A stretch of DNA of 64,000 bases, from positions 13,459,001 through 13,523,000 of the forward strand of contig OU015567.1 of assembly GCA_907165135.1 (NCBI GenBank). The letters run 5' to 3'. Under the pieces are notes generated by a model. The model had not been told where the DNA came from. It made no database searches and was given only the letters and a program-made list of their open reading frames with translations. Source of the DNA: Oikopleura dioica. Its lineage: Eukaryota; Chordata; Appendicularia; Copelata; Oikopleuridae. A program made the position numbers and the translations under genes. Within the stretch, counting starts at the first letter, position 1. Every line of letters begins with the position of its first letter. Positions 43,853 to 55,006 of this stretch are shown in pieces.

Positions 43853-46800
43853 TCAGTAACCAAGTTTGTGCAATTGCCGGGCAGACGCTTCTAGGGCGAG
43901 AGGAATCGGATCACTAGTGATTGTGATATCGTATTTTGGCTTTCAGGGGATAAGAAATCCGCGCATATTTCGCTGACGTTTTTTAATTTTTTAATCCTTT
44001 CCTGGCGTCGTTTCTTCTTTTTAACTTTCAGCGTCACTGGATAAACTGCTTCTCCATTGTGGACTTTCACGGGAATATATCCTTTGAACTTTGGCGGACG
44101 TGCTTCAAACTCTGCATTTTCATCTACCCTCACTTTTTCGTCATTTCCGGGAGCTTCTTTGGGCCTGTAACCTGATGGGACAAAAAAGAACTCGTCGTCT
44201 TTGTTATTCGCGTCTGAAATGTAAATTTGACTCTTCTATGTAACCAGTCTTGCTTACCAGCTTCCAGATGATCCCGTAAGCGCGTAAGACGTTTATTTAG
44301 TTTGTGAAAGTGACTTGGAATTTGAAGGTCGTCGAGGCCGCATTCTAGCTCCGCGATCGCGTCAAGGACACGATTTGTTCTTCTGTGTCCTCTTTGATTC
44401 ATACGACCTGAATAAGTATTAAACATCTTTCCTTGAGCGTGTCTTTTCGAGATCTTCGAAGTTTCTAGTGTACTGTCCAGTCTTTTCTCACAGGAAAAAT
44501 ATTCAAATAATTATCTAAGTATAAGGGTTGTGGTTTATAGTTCTCACCATCGAGATTCCGCAGCGCTTCCAAAATTTCGTCGAATCTGTCGTTCATCCTC
44601 ATGCCATGATTTCTATCTTCGATCGCTTTATTGACCAAATCACGAACATCTTCCAGAGCTGTCTGAAGCTTGCGCATTTCTTTGAGTTTTTTCTTTCTTG
44701 ACGCCGCAAGACGTTGATGCCTTTGACCCTCTTCTTCAACATCCTGAAGTTGCGTCTCAAGATCATTAATTTGCTGATGCTTGTCTTCCAACTCTTCTTG
44801 GAGTTGTTGATTTTCGGCTTCAATTTCGGCCACTTGAGCGCCGAGCATTGCTTCTCGCGTCTTCCCGTCTTCCTGGGCTTGAATTATTCTTTGAAGCGCT
44901 GCGTTTTCGTCATGAAGTTTTCTTCCAAAGAATATTTTTATTTTGAGAATTTTTAGCGCACCTTTGAAGAGCTTCGTTTTCATTTTGAAGCTTTTTAGTT
45001 GTATTGAGTTCTTGATCGCGGAATGTCCGTAATAAGTTCATTTCTCCTGTCGATTCTTCCATTCGCTTTTGACGATCGTCATTTTCTTGTTGCGATAGTT
45101 TGAGATTGGCCTAAAAGTTTCGTCATAAAAAAGCTCTGTTGTATTGAGTTTTACCTTGAGTCGTTTGAGCTCTTTTTCCTGCGCAAGCTGGGCACCTTCT
45201 GCTTCATTAGCCTTCCCATTCGCCTCCTTGACCTTGTTCCTCAAATCTTTCACAAGTTGCTCTAGCTCTTCAATTTTCTCTCTGTCCCTGAAGGAAACCT
45301 GCACCGCTCGTTTATCCATTTCATGCTTTTTGAAAAACATGTTATCTAACAGTGATTATTGAAATCCACCTTGTCGGCGAGCTGATCTTCCAAATCCTTG
45401 ACTTTCCTCAAAAGTTCTTGGTCCGGTTTCTTCAGCCTGGCATTTCTTGCATGTGCTTCTGCGTGAGCGCGTCGAACAGCGAGATCTTCTTTTCCGCAGC
45501 GCGTGCTCGAATATTTTCTAGCGCTTCCGAAAGTTCATCGTTGCCTGTGTCGGCAAAGTTGGAGCTTACGAAAGTCGCCACGCGTTGGAGGACTTCTTTG
45601 GTAAGGGTTTTTTCCTAGGCCCGAGAAAGAAAGAACTCGCGCTTCTGTCTTTTTTCTAGAAGCCAGCGTCTTTCTCAGGGGACCGTATATAAAGGGGCCT
45701 GCGTGTTTCCCTCGCCTGCCCGGAGTACCCGGGCAGCGAGATCAAACACAAAGACAGTGTCAAAAGTGACTGGGGTTCAGTCTGTTCCACAACTACAAAG
45801 CCCTTTTTAGGGCTCTATCTACGTCAAAAAAGGGCCTTCCACATTTGTTTATCTAAAACCCTAGCTTCAGGCTGCCACATCTCTGCCATTTTCTCTTCCA
45901 GCGCCATTCTCACTTGTTCCTAAAACCCTAATCACAATTTACCTCGATTTCTGGCTTACATTTCTGAGCGCCTCATCAGTACGCTTATCAACTTTCTTCG
46001 GACTCTCCATTTTCCTCAAGCTCTGCTGCTGCGATCTCATTCTGGCCATTTGATTTTCTGCCTCCTCTTTGTACTTTTTGAATTGTTTCTCAAGATCTCG
46101 CTTTTCGCGTTCTATTTTGTCAACTTCGGCTTGCGACTCTTGAAGCTTTTCTTTTGTCTGACGGTTTTGCTCGCTCAAGAACTTTCGAAGCTCGCGAATG
46201 TCTGAAAAGAAAATGGCCTCTTCAACAAAGCTTTCTTTTCAAAATCCATTTTTAGGTTCCAAAAAGATCTAGGCTCCTTATTTAGGGAGATGAAGATACC
46301 CCCTATTCTCGCTAAAATAGGCTCTCTTCTTTGATATAAAATCTGATCTAGAGGCCCTCAACTAACAAATCTTTTGATACACCCGTTTACTGAGCAAATC
46401 CCTTCACCTCGTCAAAATAAACCGTGAGTAAGCAAGATGATATCGGTTACGGAAATCACGTTGACAGGAAAGCCTTCTGTGTTAAGAGATCAGAAACAAA
46501 CAAATAAAACTTTCAAGAAAGACAAACATTGACTTTAGCAAAGTTTTGTAACAATAGCAATCGAAGCTTACCCGGATCACGTTCGGAAACGTCGACAACA
46601 TCGTCTTCCATTTTGTTCAAAATGCTGTTGAGGGTGGTATCCGCTTCTTTTAGCATTTCCCTTTGCGCAGCAATTTCTGACTCGACCAGACTCATCTCAT
46701 CCTCAGCTACGGAACGGGTCGTCTGATTCATGTTATTTCGCTGCTGCTCGATTTGATTTTGAAGATCAGTCGCTTTTAAAAGGCTTAAAAAGTCTGTGCT

Positions 46801-47500
46801 AAAGGATATTCTAACAGAAATAAAACTGATAAGAGTTCAATTTTAATCCGAATTAAATTTTAGAAGAGCGGTCTATGCAGCTTATTCCGCGAAATTTACC
46901 CGGGTGGATTATTTCGATTTTAAGCCCTAGCTTGCTCTTTCAAATCTTTCAGGGCTAAAATGCGCTTAGCCAAAGGACCATCCCTGAGCTGGCGGCCACT
47001 CTCGGCTAAATTTAGATTCTGGCGGCTTTTAAACGCCTTCTCAATTGCACCTTAACTTTCTCTGAACATGTGAGAGACGGATCAGCGGGAATTAATCGCC
47101 TTCTTAGTTCAATTATATAAATTTTTAATGAGTTCATTTTGCGCGAAATTCGAGAAGCGTGCCTGCCAGAAGTAGAAGTCGTTCCATCAAAATCGCTTCC
47201 ATAGCCAGTTTCAGACAGCATCCTTCTATTCGCTCTAGCAGGGATTGTCCTCCTCGGAGAGTTTTTCCTTCTCCTATGCGGCGATCTTCCAAGAAATGGA
47301 TACTCCTCGAAATCTTCGTCTTCTATGTCTCTCTGATTGATGATCGGCTCAAACTTTGCGTCTTTATCCCTCGGCTAGACAAATCAACAACTGTGCAAAT
47401 AACTTTTTAACTCTTCATAAATTTCCCGAAAAACTGGAAAATTCTGAAAAGCTGTCACTTTTTGTTTGACTACCCGTGCCAATATTCCGCTCGCCAGCAT
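43853..47500 (-). CDS. Long coiled-coil protein (centrosomal/cytoskeletal type), multi-exon
   Basis: The candidate start at 47500 (MLASGILAR) follows a GATTGCAG acceptor. An Arg/Ser-rich N-terminus (FLGRSPHRRRKNSPRRTI) is followed by ELRRRLIPADPSLT. Long heptad-rich exons come next: DEMSLVESEIAAQREMLKEA, EVDKIEREKRDLEKQFKKYK, ELEQLVKDLRNKVKEANGK, EIEAENQQLQEELEDKHQQI. The C-terminal part reads GYIPVKVHNGEAVYPVTLKV and, after a short intron, PKYDITITSDPIPLALEASA with the stop at 43853. No motor, kinase or enzyme domain is seen. Composition is like centriole or ciliary rootlet proteins, but orthology is not assigned. The intron at about 45860-45615 looks unusually long and repeat-like. Confidence 0.6.
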
Positions 47501-47962
47501 CGTTCTGCAATCTTTCAAGCTTGGGTCAACAAAAGAAAAATGGCGTACTGAAGAGCGAAATTGTATTTGCGCTCAGAACTTTACCAACTGTAAATTTATA
47601 TTTATAACGAAATCGGATAAGAATTTTCAAAAAATTATTAAGAAAGACACACTTGAAATCACTAATTTGATATTTTTAAACTTTAAATTCCTATTAGTCA
47701 TCAACTGTTACTGTAATTCATTACAGTAACGTGAAGGTCTCTTCCGATCGACTCAGCCTTCCGATGACCCTTTTCTACACGAATCTGACTTTTCCAAAGG
47801 AATTACAGTGTATTATGTCCATAGAAATCTTCTGATTTCTTGATGAAAAGACAAAAAGAAAAAGCTGATCGACAAAACCAACAAAAGGAAATGCCAATTC
47901 AATTATCACAAAGACAATCTGATATTCGATTATGTACCGTACAATTATCATAAAAACGAACG
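47501..47962. other. Intergenic region
   Basis: AT-rich sequence upstream of the coiled-coil gene. Includes the small hairpin TTACTGTAATTCATTACAGTAA at about 47707. No gene supported. Confidence 0.35.
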
Positions 47963-48553
47963 CTATTTGCGTACCCCTGCGCGATAATACTTCTTCTCCA
48001 AATTTTCCAATCGATTTCGTTGTTGCTCGTTTAGCTTCTTCATTGCTAGAAATTTCTCATCAAAAACAACTCATCATCAAATAAACACAAAATAAGTGAA
48101 ATTCACAGCATTATTACCTTCATATTTTTGCTTAAAATTTTCATCCTCATCTTTGCCCATTTTTTCTTCTGGTATCTCTTTCACACTTTCTCCAAAAGAT
48201 AACTTTTAAAATTAAAATCTAACGCAGCGGCCAAACACTTGTATTTCTGAAGCGCTTTTGAGCTTCCGAAAATGTCGCTTCCACGCGCCCCAGGGCGATC
48301 CGGATTCTCCCGCACTTATATTTCTTTTTGGAAGAAAAAGTCAATTCACGGACGCAATTCAAAGAATTCTGGATTTGGGCGTTTTTACGCTCTTTTTATG
48401 CTTAATCGTTTCTTGTGTGTAAAACATGGTTGAGCCGCTCCTCACAATTGGGCTGTCATAGAAACCAAATTTCTTTGAATCTGTCAAACAGCACAAATTA
48501 TCATCAAAGATCAAAATAATTACATCAGAAGATAAAACACAAACTAAAATCAT
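47963..48553 (-). CDS. Candidate small multi-exon gene, poorly resolved
   Basis: Three short open stretches on the minus strand have protein-like composition. About 48510-48360 reads KKFGFYDSPIVRSGSTMFYT. About 48310-48235 reads ENPDRPGARGSDIFGSSKAL. About 48160-47963 reads MGKDEDENFKQKYE joined by a GT-AG intron to AMKKLNEQQRNRLENLEKK, ending AGVRK and a stop at 47963. The last join is clean. The other junctions do not resolve with GT-AG sites. It may be one gene or fragments of a decayed one. No family recognised. Confidence 0.28.
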
Positions 48554-49079
48554 TCGGAGAGAGGAAAACTCTAAAATTTCTTGCCGTTTTATGATAATGA
48601 TTGAAAGACCATAACTCGCTCTTGGATAAGATTGGATGGGAATAAATTCTAGTTTGCCTAAGGTGCGTAAGTGCGGTCATCACCCAGTAGGAATTCCAGA
48701 GCGGCTACATGTGCCGTTTTGGCCAATACTGAGCTTAGTGTAAAAAAATTCTTGAGTGTGTAATTGCCCAGTCTTCTGACCAGTGACTGTGTGATAAGGA
48801 CGAGAGGAACAATTTTATTTACAGAAAAGAACGATTATTTATAAAACGCAAATTCGACATCATATCCGACAATACCCGGACACCAGACGCGGCTACGTCG
48901 ACACGTAAGAAGTCGAGCAAGTCCGATTAGAGTCCAAAGAAAGGAAGTCAATTAATCTTCACCTCTTCTCGAGTATCGTCTCTTCTAAAGTCATTTTCAT
49001 TGTAGCCATACATACGGTAACTCGTGAATAGTATTTCTAAAAAATTTGGTTTATAAACTAAGAATAAGGAGCCACTTTC

Positions 49080-49197
49080 GCTTAGCGTCATACCGCGTAG
49101 AATAAACCAGTTCTCGTCCGATCACTGAAGTCAAACTACGACGGGCGGGGTTAGTACTTACATGGGTGACCGGTTGGGAATACCTCGTGCGCTAAGC
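49080..49197 (+). rRNA. 5S ribosomal RNA
   Basis: 118 nt whose ends pair perfectly: GCTTAGCG at 49080 and CGCTAAGC to 49197 form helix I. The interior keeps the eukaryotic 5S pattern: CATACC, then TCTCGTCCGATCACTGAAGT (canonical TCTCGTCTGATCTCGGAAGC), GGGTTAGTACTTACATGGGT and CCGGTTGGGAATACC. A TTTTTT run at 49206 is a Pol III terminator. The internal control region should drive transcription. Confidence 0.95.
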
Positions 49198-49205
49198 ATT
49201 TTGAC

Positions 49206-49211
49206 TTTTTT
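49206..49211 (+). terminator. Pol III T-run after the left 5S gene
   Basis: TTTTTT nine bases after the 5S 3' end. It is the usual Pol III termination signal. Confidence 0.7.
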
Positions 49212-49279
49212 GGAAATGTCAAAGCTTTTTTCATATTATCGTAAACTTGTTTAACTTTGATGATTTTATGACTGCCATC

Positions 49280-49350
49280 AGGGATGTACATTCGCAAAAA
49301 TTCCCGCATTTTGCGCTGTTTTGCGGATTTTGCGCTGCGAATGTACATCA
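49280..49350. mobile_element. 71-bp miniature insertion in the left palindrome arm
   Basis: Absent from the right arm. Bounded by a direct duplication of TGACTGCCATCA (49268-49279 and 49351-49362). Its ends are inverted repeats (GATGTACATTCGCA and TGCGAATGTACATC). The interior repeats TTTTGCG. It interrupts the spacer between 5S and SL genes without touching either. Confidence 0.75.
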
Positions 49351-49554
49351 CTGACTGCCATCATAGTGAACAGTTTGATTCTGCAATAAAGTCTTTTTGG
49401 TATCTTATGTATCATAAGTTATGATTCTAATCTGTGTAGGGCAGCATAGTGGGAGAAGCATTTAGCGCCATCTAGCGCATATTCTTCTCAGAGAGATCAA
49501 AATTAGGAACGCGCAGCGACAAAACGACCTCGAAATCAGGCACCTCGGGTCTTC

Positions 49555-49685
49555 ACTCATCCCATTTTTGAGTCCGATTTCGATTGTCTAACAGGTAAGA
49601 ATCGAATCCACGCCTCCTTCTCTCCCATCCCTCTCGCCTCTCACAAATAACTTGATTCATTCAACGTAAAAGTGAATTCACTTTT
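49555..49685 (+). ncRNA. Spliced-leader (SL) RNA gene
   Basis: Bases 49555-49594 are the 40-nt leader (ACTCATCCCATTTTTGAG ... GATTGTCTAACAG). They are followed directly by GTAAGA, the 5' splice site used for trans-splicing to mRNAs. The first 18 nt can fold (ACTCA with TGAGT). The 3' part is pyrimidine-rich and ends in the palindrome AAAAGTGAATTCACTTTT (49668-49685), a possible terminal stem. The exact 3' end and the Sm site were not identified with confidence. From memory this leader is identical to the published O. dioica SL. Confidence 0.92.
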
Positions 49686-49764
49686 CTGCTGAATCGTATG
49701 AGTCCCACTTCCGATTCCTAATCGTCGGCCTCTAAACGGAAGAATTTGGCCGCATCTCAATCGC

Positions 49765-49963
49765 GAATTAGTACTTCTCGGTCAAGTACATAATGTAGCA
49801 ATTTGCTAGTCTTGAAAACACGTGTTAAAAGACTCACCACGGTAGATGCGGTATAAGAGGGATGTCGAGATAATCGCCACTTAGTACGCATTATGTGAAA
49901 TCAAACGTCTTTTAACACGTGTTTTCAAGACTAGCAATGTACTTGACCGAGAAGTACTAATTC
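49765..49963. repeat. Foldback element A at the palindrome centre
   Basis: GAATTAGTACTTCTCGGTCA at 49765 pairs with its inverse ending at 49963. Inner arms (TTGCTAGTCTTGAAAACACG and CGTGTTTTCAAGACTAGCAA) also pair. The loop (49838-49902) contains GATAATCGCCACTTAG. A diverged copy of this inner part occurs at 53374-53452. Confidence 0.8.
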
Positions 49964-50204
49964 GGGGAAACGCTCGGTTCGTGTACCAATTGGTATTCGA
50001 ATACCAAATCTTCTCAAAAATTCAAAATTTGGTGCACTAAAAGAGAGCCTATGCGCTTCGCGCCTGTCTTGAAGGAGACTTTGGTAGTGATTTAGTAGCA
50101 ATTTCACGGAAAGAGACCTTTCTGATCAAAAACCTTGGATTTGGAAAATCAAAAATTGGTATTCGAATACCAAAAAATTTTGGTACACGAATCGAGCGTC
50201 CCCG
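49963..50204. repeat. Foldback element B at the palindrome centre
   Basis: CGGGGAAACGCTCGGTTCGTG at the left pairs with the inverse ending GAGCGTCCCCG at 50204. Each end is followed internally by the palindromic phrase TTGGTATTCGAATACCAA. CTAATT flanks both sides, a possible 6-bp target duplication. Confidence 0.75.
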
Positions 50205-50290
50205 CTAATTCGCGATTGAGATGCGGCCAAATTCTTCCGTTTAGAGGCCGACGATTAGAAATCGGAAGTGGGACTCATACGATTCAGCAG

Positions 50291-50421
50291 AAAAGTGAAT
50301 TCACTTTTACGTTGAATTAATCAAGTTATTTGTGAGAGGCGAGAGGGATGGGAGAGAAGGAGGCGTGGATTCGATTCTTACCTGTTAGACAATCGAAATC
50401 GGACTCAAAAATGGGATGAGT
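50291..50421 (-). ncRNA. Spliced-leader (SL) RNA gene, inverted copy
   Basis: The leader occupies 50421-50382 on the minus strand, identical over all 40 nt to the plus-strand copy, followed by GTAAGA. The region down to the AAAAGTGAATTCACTTTT palindrome (50308-50291) has the same 131-nt total length and differs by about one base. Both copies look functional. Confidence 0.92.
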
Positions 50422-50677
50422 GAAGACCCGAGGTGCCTGATTTCGAGGTCGTTTTGTCGCTGCGCGTTCCTAATTTTGATCTCTCTGAGAACAATATGCG
50501 CTAGATGGCGCTAAATGCTTCTCCCACTATGCTGCCCTACACAGATTAGAATCATAAGATAACAAAAGACTTTATTGCAGAATCAAACTGTTCACTATGA
50601 TGGCAGTCATAAATCATCAAAGTTAAACGAGTTTACGATAAAATGAAAAAGCTTTGACATTTCCAAAATGTCAAAAT

Positions 50678-50795
50678 GCTTAGCGCACGAGGTATTCCCA
50701 ACCGGTCACCCATGTAAGTACTAACCCCGCCCGTCGTAGTTTGACTTCAGTGATCGGACGAGAACTGGTTTATTCTACGCGGTATGACGCTAAGC
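50678..50795 (-). rRNA. 5S ribosomal RNA, inverted copy
   Basis: 118 nt, the inverse of the left 5S gene with no differences seen by eye, including the 8-bp terminal helix. After its 3' end (leftward) comes ATTTTGACATTTTGG instead of the left copy's TTTTTT, so its Pol III terminator is weaker or further on. Confidence 0.94.
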
Positions 50796-51055
50796 GAAAG
50801 TGGCTCCTTATTCTTAGTTTATAAACCAAATTTTTAGAAATACTATTCACGAGTTACCGTATGTATCGCAAATAAGATCGTCTGATAGTGCCTACCAAAT
50901 GAAAATGACTTTAAAAGAGACGATACTCGAGAAGAGGTGAAGATTAATTGACTTCCTTTCTTTGAACTCTAATCGGACTTGCTCGACTTCTTACGTGTCG
51001 ACTGAAGAGCCGCATCTGTTGTCCGGTATTGTCGGATGTAATAGCCATTTTGCAT

Positions 51056-52609
51056 TTCGTAAAGATTCGTTTTATTTTAATGAAAAAGATGTTCCTTAAA
51101 ATACAGTAGTTACTGTATTTCGCGTTCTCTTCTTGAACTTGACATCTTGCAAAATGCTAACTAACTCAATAACCAGTATAATAACTCGCAATCCAGACAG
51201 CTCGACGATTCCAATTGCCTAGATACAGTCGCACTTACAGTACAAAAAAACGAATAGAGAGAACTTTCTTTGAAAGTTGAATCGAGTATATTGGTGATAT
51301 CACGCGATTTGACTCAGTGAGCGTGTTCTTTTCTCAGATTTAGTCCTGCATAATGTCGGTTGAATTAAAAGGTAAGTTTATTCATTATAGTTCTCTCTTT
51401 ATTCATTATCTTTTTATTCAAATTTTGAAAGAGAAAGCTGAAGAGCATCCAGAGTCAGAGAAATTTATTCACTCACTGATTTACATAATTTTTATGAAGA
51501 GATTTTGAACGACTAGCGAGACTCTTGATAATAATAAGTATTTCACATAATAAACAATAAAAATCTCATTCTGAGTCCCGTAACAATGATACTCCTTTTG
51601 GTAAGTTAAAAGCGGCCGGTAACATTTACCAGCGACTTGTTTTATCGTAGATTCTTGGGCTGGCGTTCTCCAACTTTATTTACAAGCGAAATTTGCGAAA
51701 AGAAATGAAACCTACTATTACTTTGATTCAGTAAAAAATATCAACAATTGTCATAAATTATTCAAATATTTCATTCTAACAATTTTTTCAGTGTCGAGTC
51801 GACACTGTTGACCTTTTTTGTCCTGAATTTGGAAATAATGTTTTTTTGGAAGGTCTTTGTTACCTAAAATTCTGAGGGAATAGGACTGTCATGTAATAAA
51901 TAAGAGAGCCATACATTCTTTGATTTTGATTTTAATTAAATGCAAGCGTAAGCACTGTAACAGTCGTCGAGTGAATCTGTAGCAGTAGGGGAAACTAGTG
52001 TGAGTTGACAATCTCATTACGCGTCAACAAAATCACTAGTCTTCCATTCCGTCTACAAGATATTTGCAAGTCCTCGATCTCTCTATCCCTGTTTCACTGT
52101 ATGATCCGCTTTCCGGTCAAAGGCGCCTAATTATGGTGTCTCTCAAAAAAGCGATGCCGTAGTTCTCGAGAAAATGCCTGGATCGAAAGTGAAAGTGTCG
52201 CTCAAACCGGGGCCGGAGCGTCTCTGGCTCTCAAGAATGCTTTGGCTAATTCATCCCAAATGCTCATGAATAATTGACTGTTGCGATTCCCCTCGACAGT
52301 AGCGCCTTTAACATGCTTCTAGCTGGCGCTAGAATCGAGAAAAATCAATTAAAGCAGCACCTGCAAGTGAGAAAGAGTGATTCGACACTTCCTTGAGTGA
52401 TTAAAATTGATTCGAGCAGGAAAGGGTCAAATATTCATTCACAACAAAAGCACCGCTCGGTCGATACTCCCAGTTCAAAGCATGAATAAAACAGATACCT
52501 CCAAAATGATCGACCCATCGAACAACAGAAACGAAAAGAACTGATCTTGGATATTTGGATATTTATTATTTACAATTTGTTCAAAATCGTCTTTTCTTTT
52601 CGAACGATT
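51056..52609. other. Gene-poor stretch right of the palindrome
   Basis: No long coding exon. At 51354 a short frame (MSVELKG) is followed by GTAAGT and preceded by a TTTTCTCAG acceptor, so it could be a first exon, but no partner exon was found. The rest is AT-rich without visible repeats. Confidence 0.4.
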
Positions 52610-54457
52610 TCTAGCAGCATTTCGTATAAGTAAATTTTTCTGTACAGTCTGTTTGATTGGCATTTCGGAGCATTACAGATAACGCAGCGATTTTTTCCTT
52701 GACAATTTCGACCTCGGCTGGACGGTAAAGATGAGAGTAGTCCTTTGTCTTGTGTCGGTAGAACTTTCAGGAGGGTCATCGAATGAACTTGATAAATTAG
52801 GCTCGGAAAGGAAATTAGGTGAAAATTCAAGATTGAAAAATGCTTTTCAAAATTTTTTGAGAAAATTCAAATTCATGATTAATTTGAAGACCCTTTCCTG
52901 CCCGACCGGATCATGCTCGATGCATCCCACTCTTCTGTCGTCAAAGTCCATTGCCTGGAGCCACCTGCTCACTTCGTTGACGGGATCGCTGACTAAATCC
53001 GTGAAGCAACTTACCGTAATTGGACCCTCGAAAGTAGTGAACCATTCAGTATGAAAGCGGAGCCAGCTGTTCGCATATTGCTGGACGAAACGTGGCCAGT
53101 CTTCGCCAGAGTAGACGGATAAGTCCGGCTCTCCGGTTTTCCCAGCTTCGAGAAGTTTTCTTTTCAAGAAGGGAGGATTATAAAACACTTTCGCAAATAA
53201 CCATTTTCTGAGTGCACTTGGATGAGTGACAATATTAGATTGCGGCGGTGTTTTTAAGAATTTTAAACAAAGCTTTAAAACTTGTCTTTATGATGATTGT
53301 AAGCAGCCATAATCGCGTCGAATGGATTACGAATGAGTACCACTCCTCGCTCGAATTCGCAGGCTTAAAAACACGTGTCAAAAGACGCAGCAGATACGGT
53401 ATAAGAAGGATGACGGGATAATCGCCACTTAGACCGCATTATGAAAAATCAAACGTGCTTGATTATGATTAAGGACGCGGTATAAAATCGAGAACCTAAA
53501 ACGATGAAGGAATCTTGAATGAACCTTTGTTATTGGAAAGTCGATGAGTTTTCTGCGCGATGGTGCGTCTGTCCTTGCAGTCGATGTCTTCCGCCAACCA
53601 GCCGGCCGCTAGAATAATCGATAGAGAGGGTGGCTGCATTTTTAAGAACTTGTGCAATCAATTTTGCATCGGCTGACTTGATACGAACAACTACCTTTGA
53701 GCGTTTTAGAACTGCGCCTGTTACCAGTCCAGAAGCCACTTCCCATGTGGAGAAGGTGACGCGCCCAAGTATTGCCAGACCCTAAATTCGACATATTTTC
53801 TTACTCAATCAAATATTTTTCAATTAAAGACAGGGTTCGAGCAATAAGTTAGAATGTTATTTATTGGTTAATATTTGCAGACAATTATAAAAGTCGTGCC
53901 TTCGAATCTCAGAGACTATAAGTAATTTAGTTTCATTTAAAAAGAATCAATAATTATTCTCTATGAATAACTATGATACAAGACTTGCAAATTTCTTGTT
54001 CTTTTATAGTGCAAAGAGCATCTTCTACGCCATCCTAGGCTAATCTGTATCATCAAAGTGACCTATTTTTACATCGAGATTAGATTCTATTGGAACCGAA
54101 ATAAAAATGGACTTTTGGCGAGTACCCTTTGATGAAAGAATATCTAGATTTCTAGGTCACAATTTATCAGTCGAAAATCAAAGTACCTGGAAAACTGGAT
54201 ATCGCGACTCTTGGATGAGTTGAATCCTCTCCAAAAAGTTTTAATTCTGCTGAACAGTTGGTCCCTTCAACAACTTTTTCGTACATTTCCCAATGATTTC
54301 TCAGTTCTTGTTCTTCATGTTTCTCTTCAATATCATATTCTTCTACTGATCTTCTCAAATTTGTGTGATGGACTGTTTGCATGTAGTTAAAGCAAATCGC
54401 GGAAAACAAAACTCCCAACAAAGTGGCTGTGAAAATTATTTTTGAAAACTCCCCCAT
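52610..54457 (-). CDS. Type II membrane sulfotransferase, WSCD-like
   Basis: The start MGEFSKIIF at 54457 is followed by one membrane helix (residues 8-28, TATLLGVLFSAICFNYMQ) and a short stem, a Golgi type II layout. The PAPS 5'-phosphosulfate loop is AISSFPG joined to SGNTWARHLLHMGSGFWTG. Next comes AGWLAEDIDCKDRRTIAQKT, then the 3'-phosphate-binding segment ERGVVLIRNPFDAIMAAYN. A long exon follows with EDWPRFVQQYANSWLRFHTE and DLVSDPVNEVSRWLQAMDFD, then KDYSHLYRPAEVEIVKEKIA, stopping at 52610. The order matches WSCD1/2-type carbohydrate sulfotransferases, without a WSC domain. A repeat (53374-53452) sits in the intron between the two PAPS motifs. Confidence 0.75.
53374..53452. repeat. Diverged copy of foldback element A in a sulfotransferase intron
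   Basis: AAACACGTGTCAAAAGAC, GATACGGTATAAGAAGGATG and GATAATCGCCACTTAG align in order with 49826-49908 of the palindrome centre, with about 15% differences. It lies wholly within the intron that precedes the RNPFDAI exon. Confidence 0.7.
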
Positions 54458-55006
54458 CGTTTATTTTTTGGTAATTATTTTCAACCTCGAATGTTTTTAA
54501 TTTTTTTCAGGCAGAATAAGTTTATCGGCAATTAGGGAGCGCCACCTGCCGGGCCTGTAATGTAATGTTATATGGAAGGTTGATCCATGATGAGCCTAAA
54601 GCTCTTTTATGTTCGAGAGGGATTATCCGTCAGTTTTTTCTTTTGTCAGAACACATCAGCTCATTGACATGTCCTTTTGACCCTTTCTTCGTAATTTTCA
54701 ATCGAAAAGATGAATTGAAATCAACAACGACATGATTCTTCCATGACTCAGTATTGAGATTTGCTTTATTTGCGAAAAACGATTCTGGCGCAATTTTACT
54801 TAACAGCTCTTAATTCTTGCTACAACGAAACAATGGACCCTTCGTCATTGACACATTGAACCTAATCAGCGTTTCGCGCTTCTGTATTTTTCTGGCTTGT
54901 ACTCGTCTGGACGAGACCTGGTGATTGATACGCCTTCAGTATTTAACCACACTCTTCCAGGGCATCATCTTCATATCAAAAAGAAGCAAGAGAAACGAAA
55001 TAAAAA
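54458..55006. other. Divergent intergenic region, sulfotransferase / small HSP
   Basis: AT-rich promoter region between the two divergent starts. No clear heat-shock element could be read with confidence. No other feature seen. Confidence 0.35.

Larger units (their letters stand above)
48845..51055. repeat. 2.2-kb imperfect palindrome carrying 5S rRNA and SL RNA genes in each arm
   Basis: The left arm (about 48845-49770) and right arm (about 50204-51055) are inverted copies. The outer flank TCCGACAATACC, a long block around AAGTCGAGCAAGTCCGATTA, the 5S genes, the SL genes and the block ending ATCTCAATCGCGAATTAG all appear in both. The arms differ by small changes, a 71-bp insertion in the left arm (49280-49350) and about 25 bp extra in the right arm near 50880. 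The spacer between the arms is two foldback elements (49765-49963, 49963-50204). Gene order is 5S, SL, centre, SL, 5S, with both pairs transcribed toward the centre. Confidence 0.9.

Noticed and set aside
51354-51373. Possible first exon MSVELKG followed by GTAAGT
   Set aside because: No downstream exon with protein character could be joined to it.
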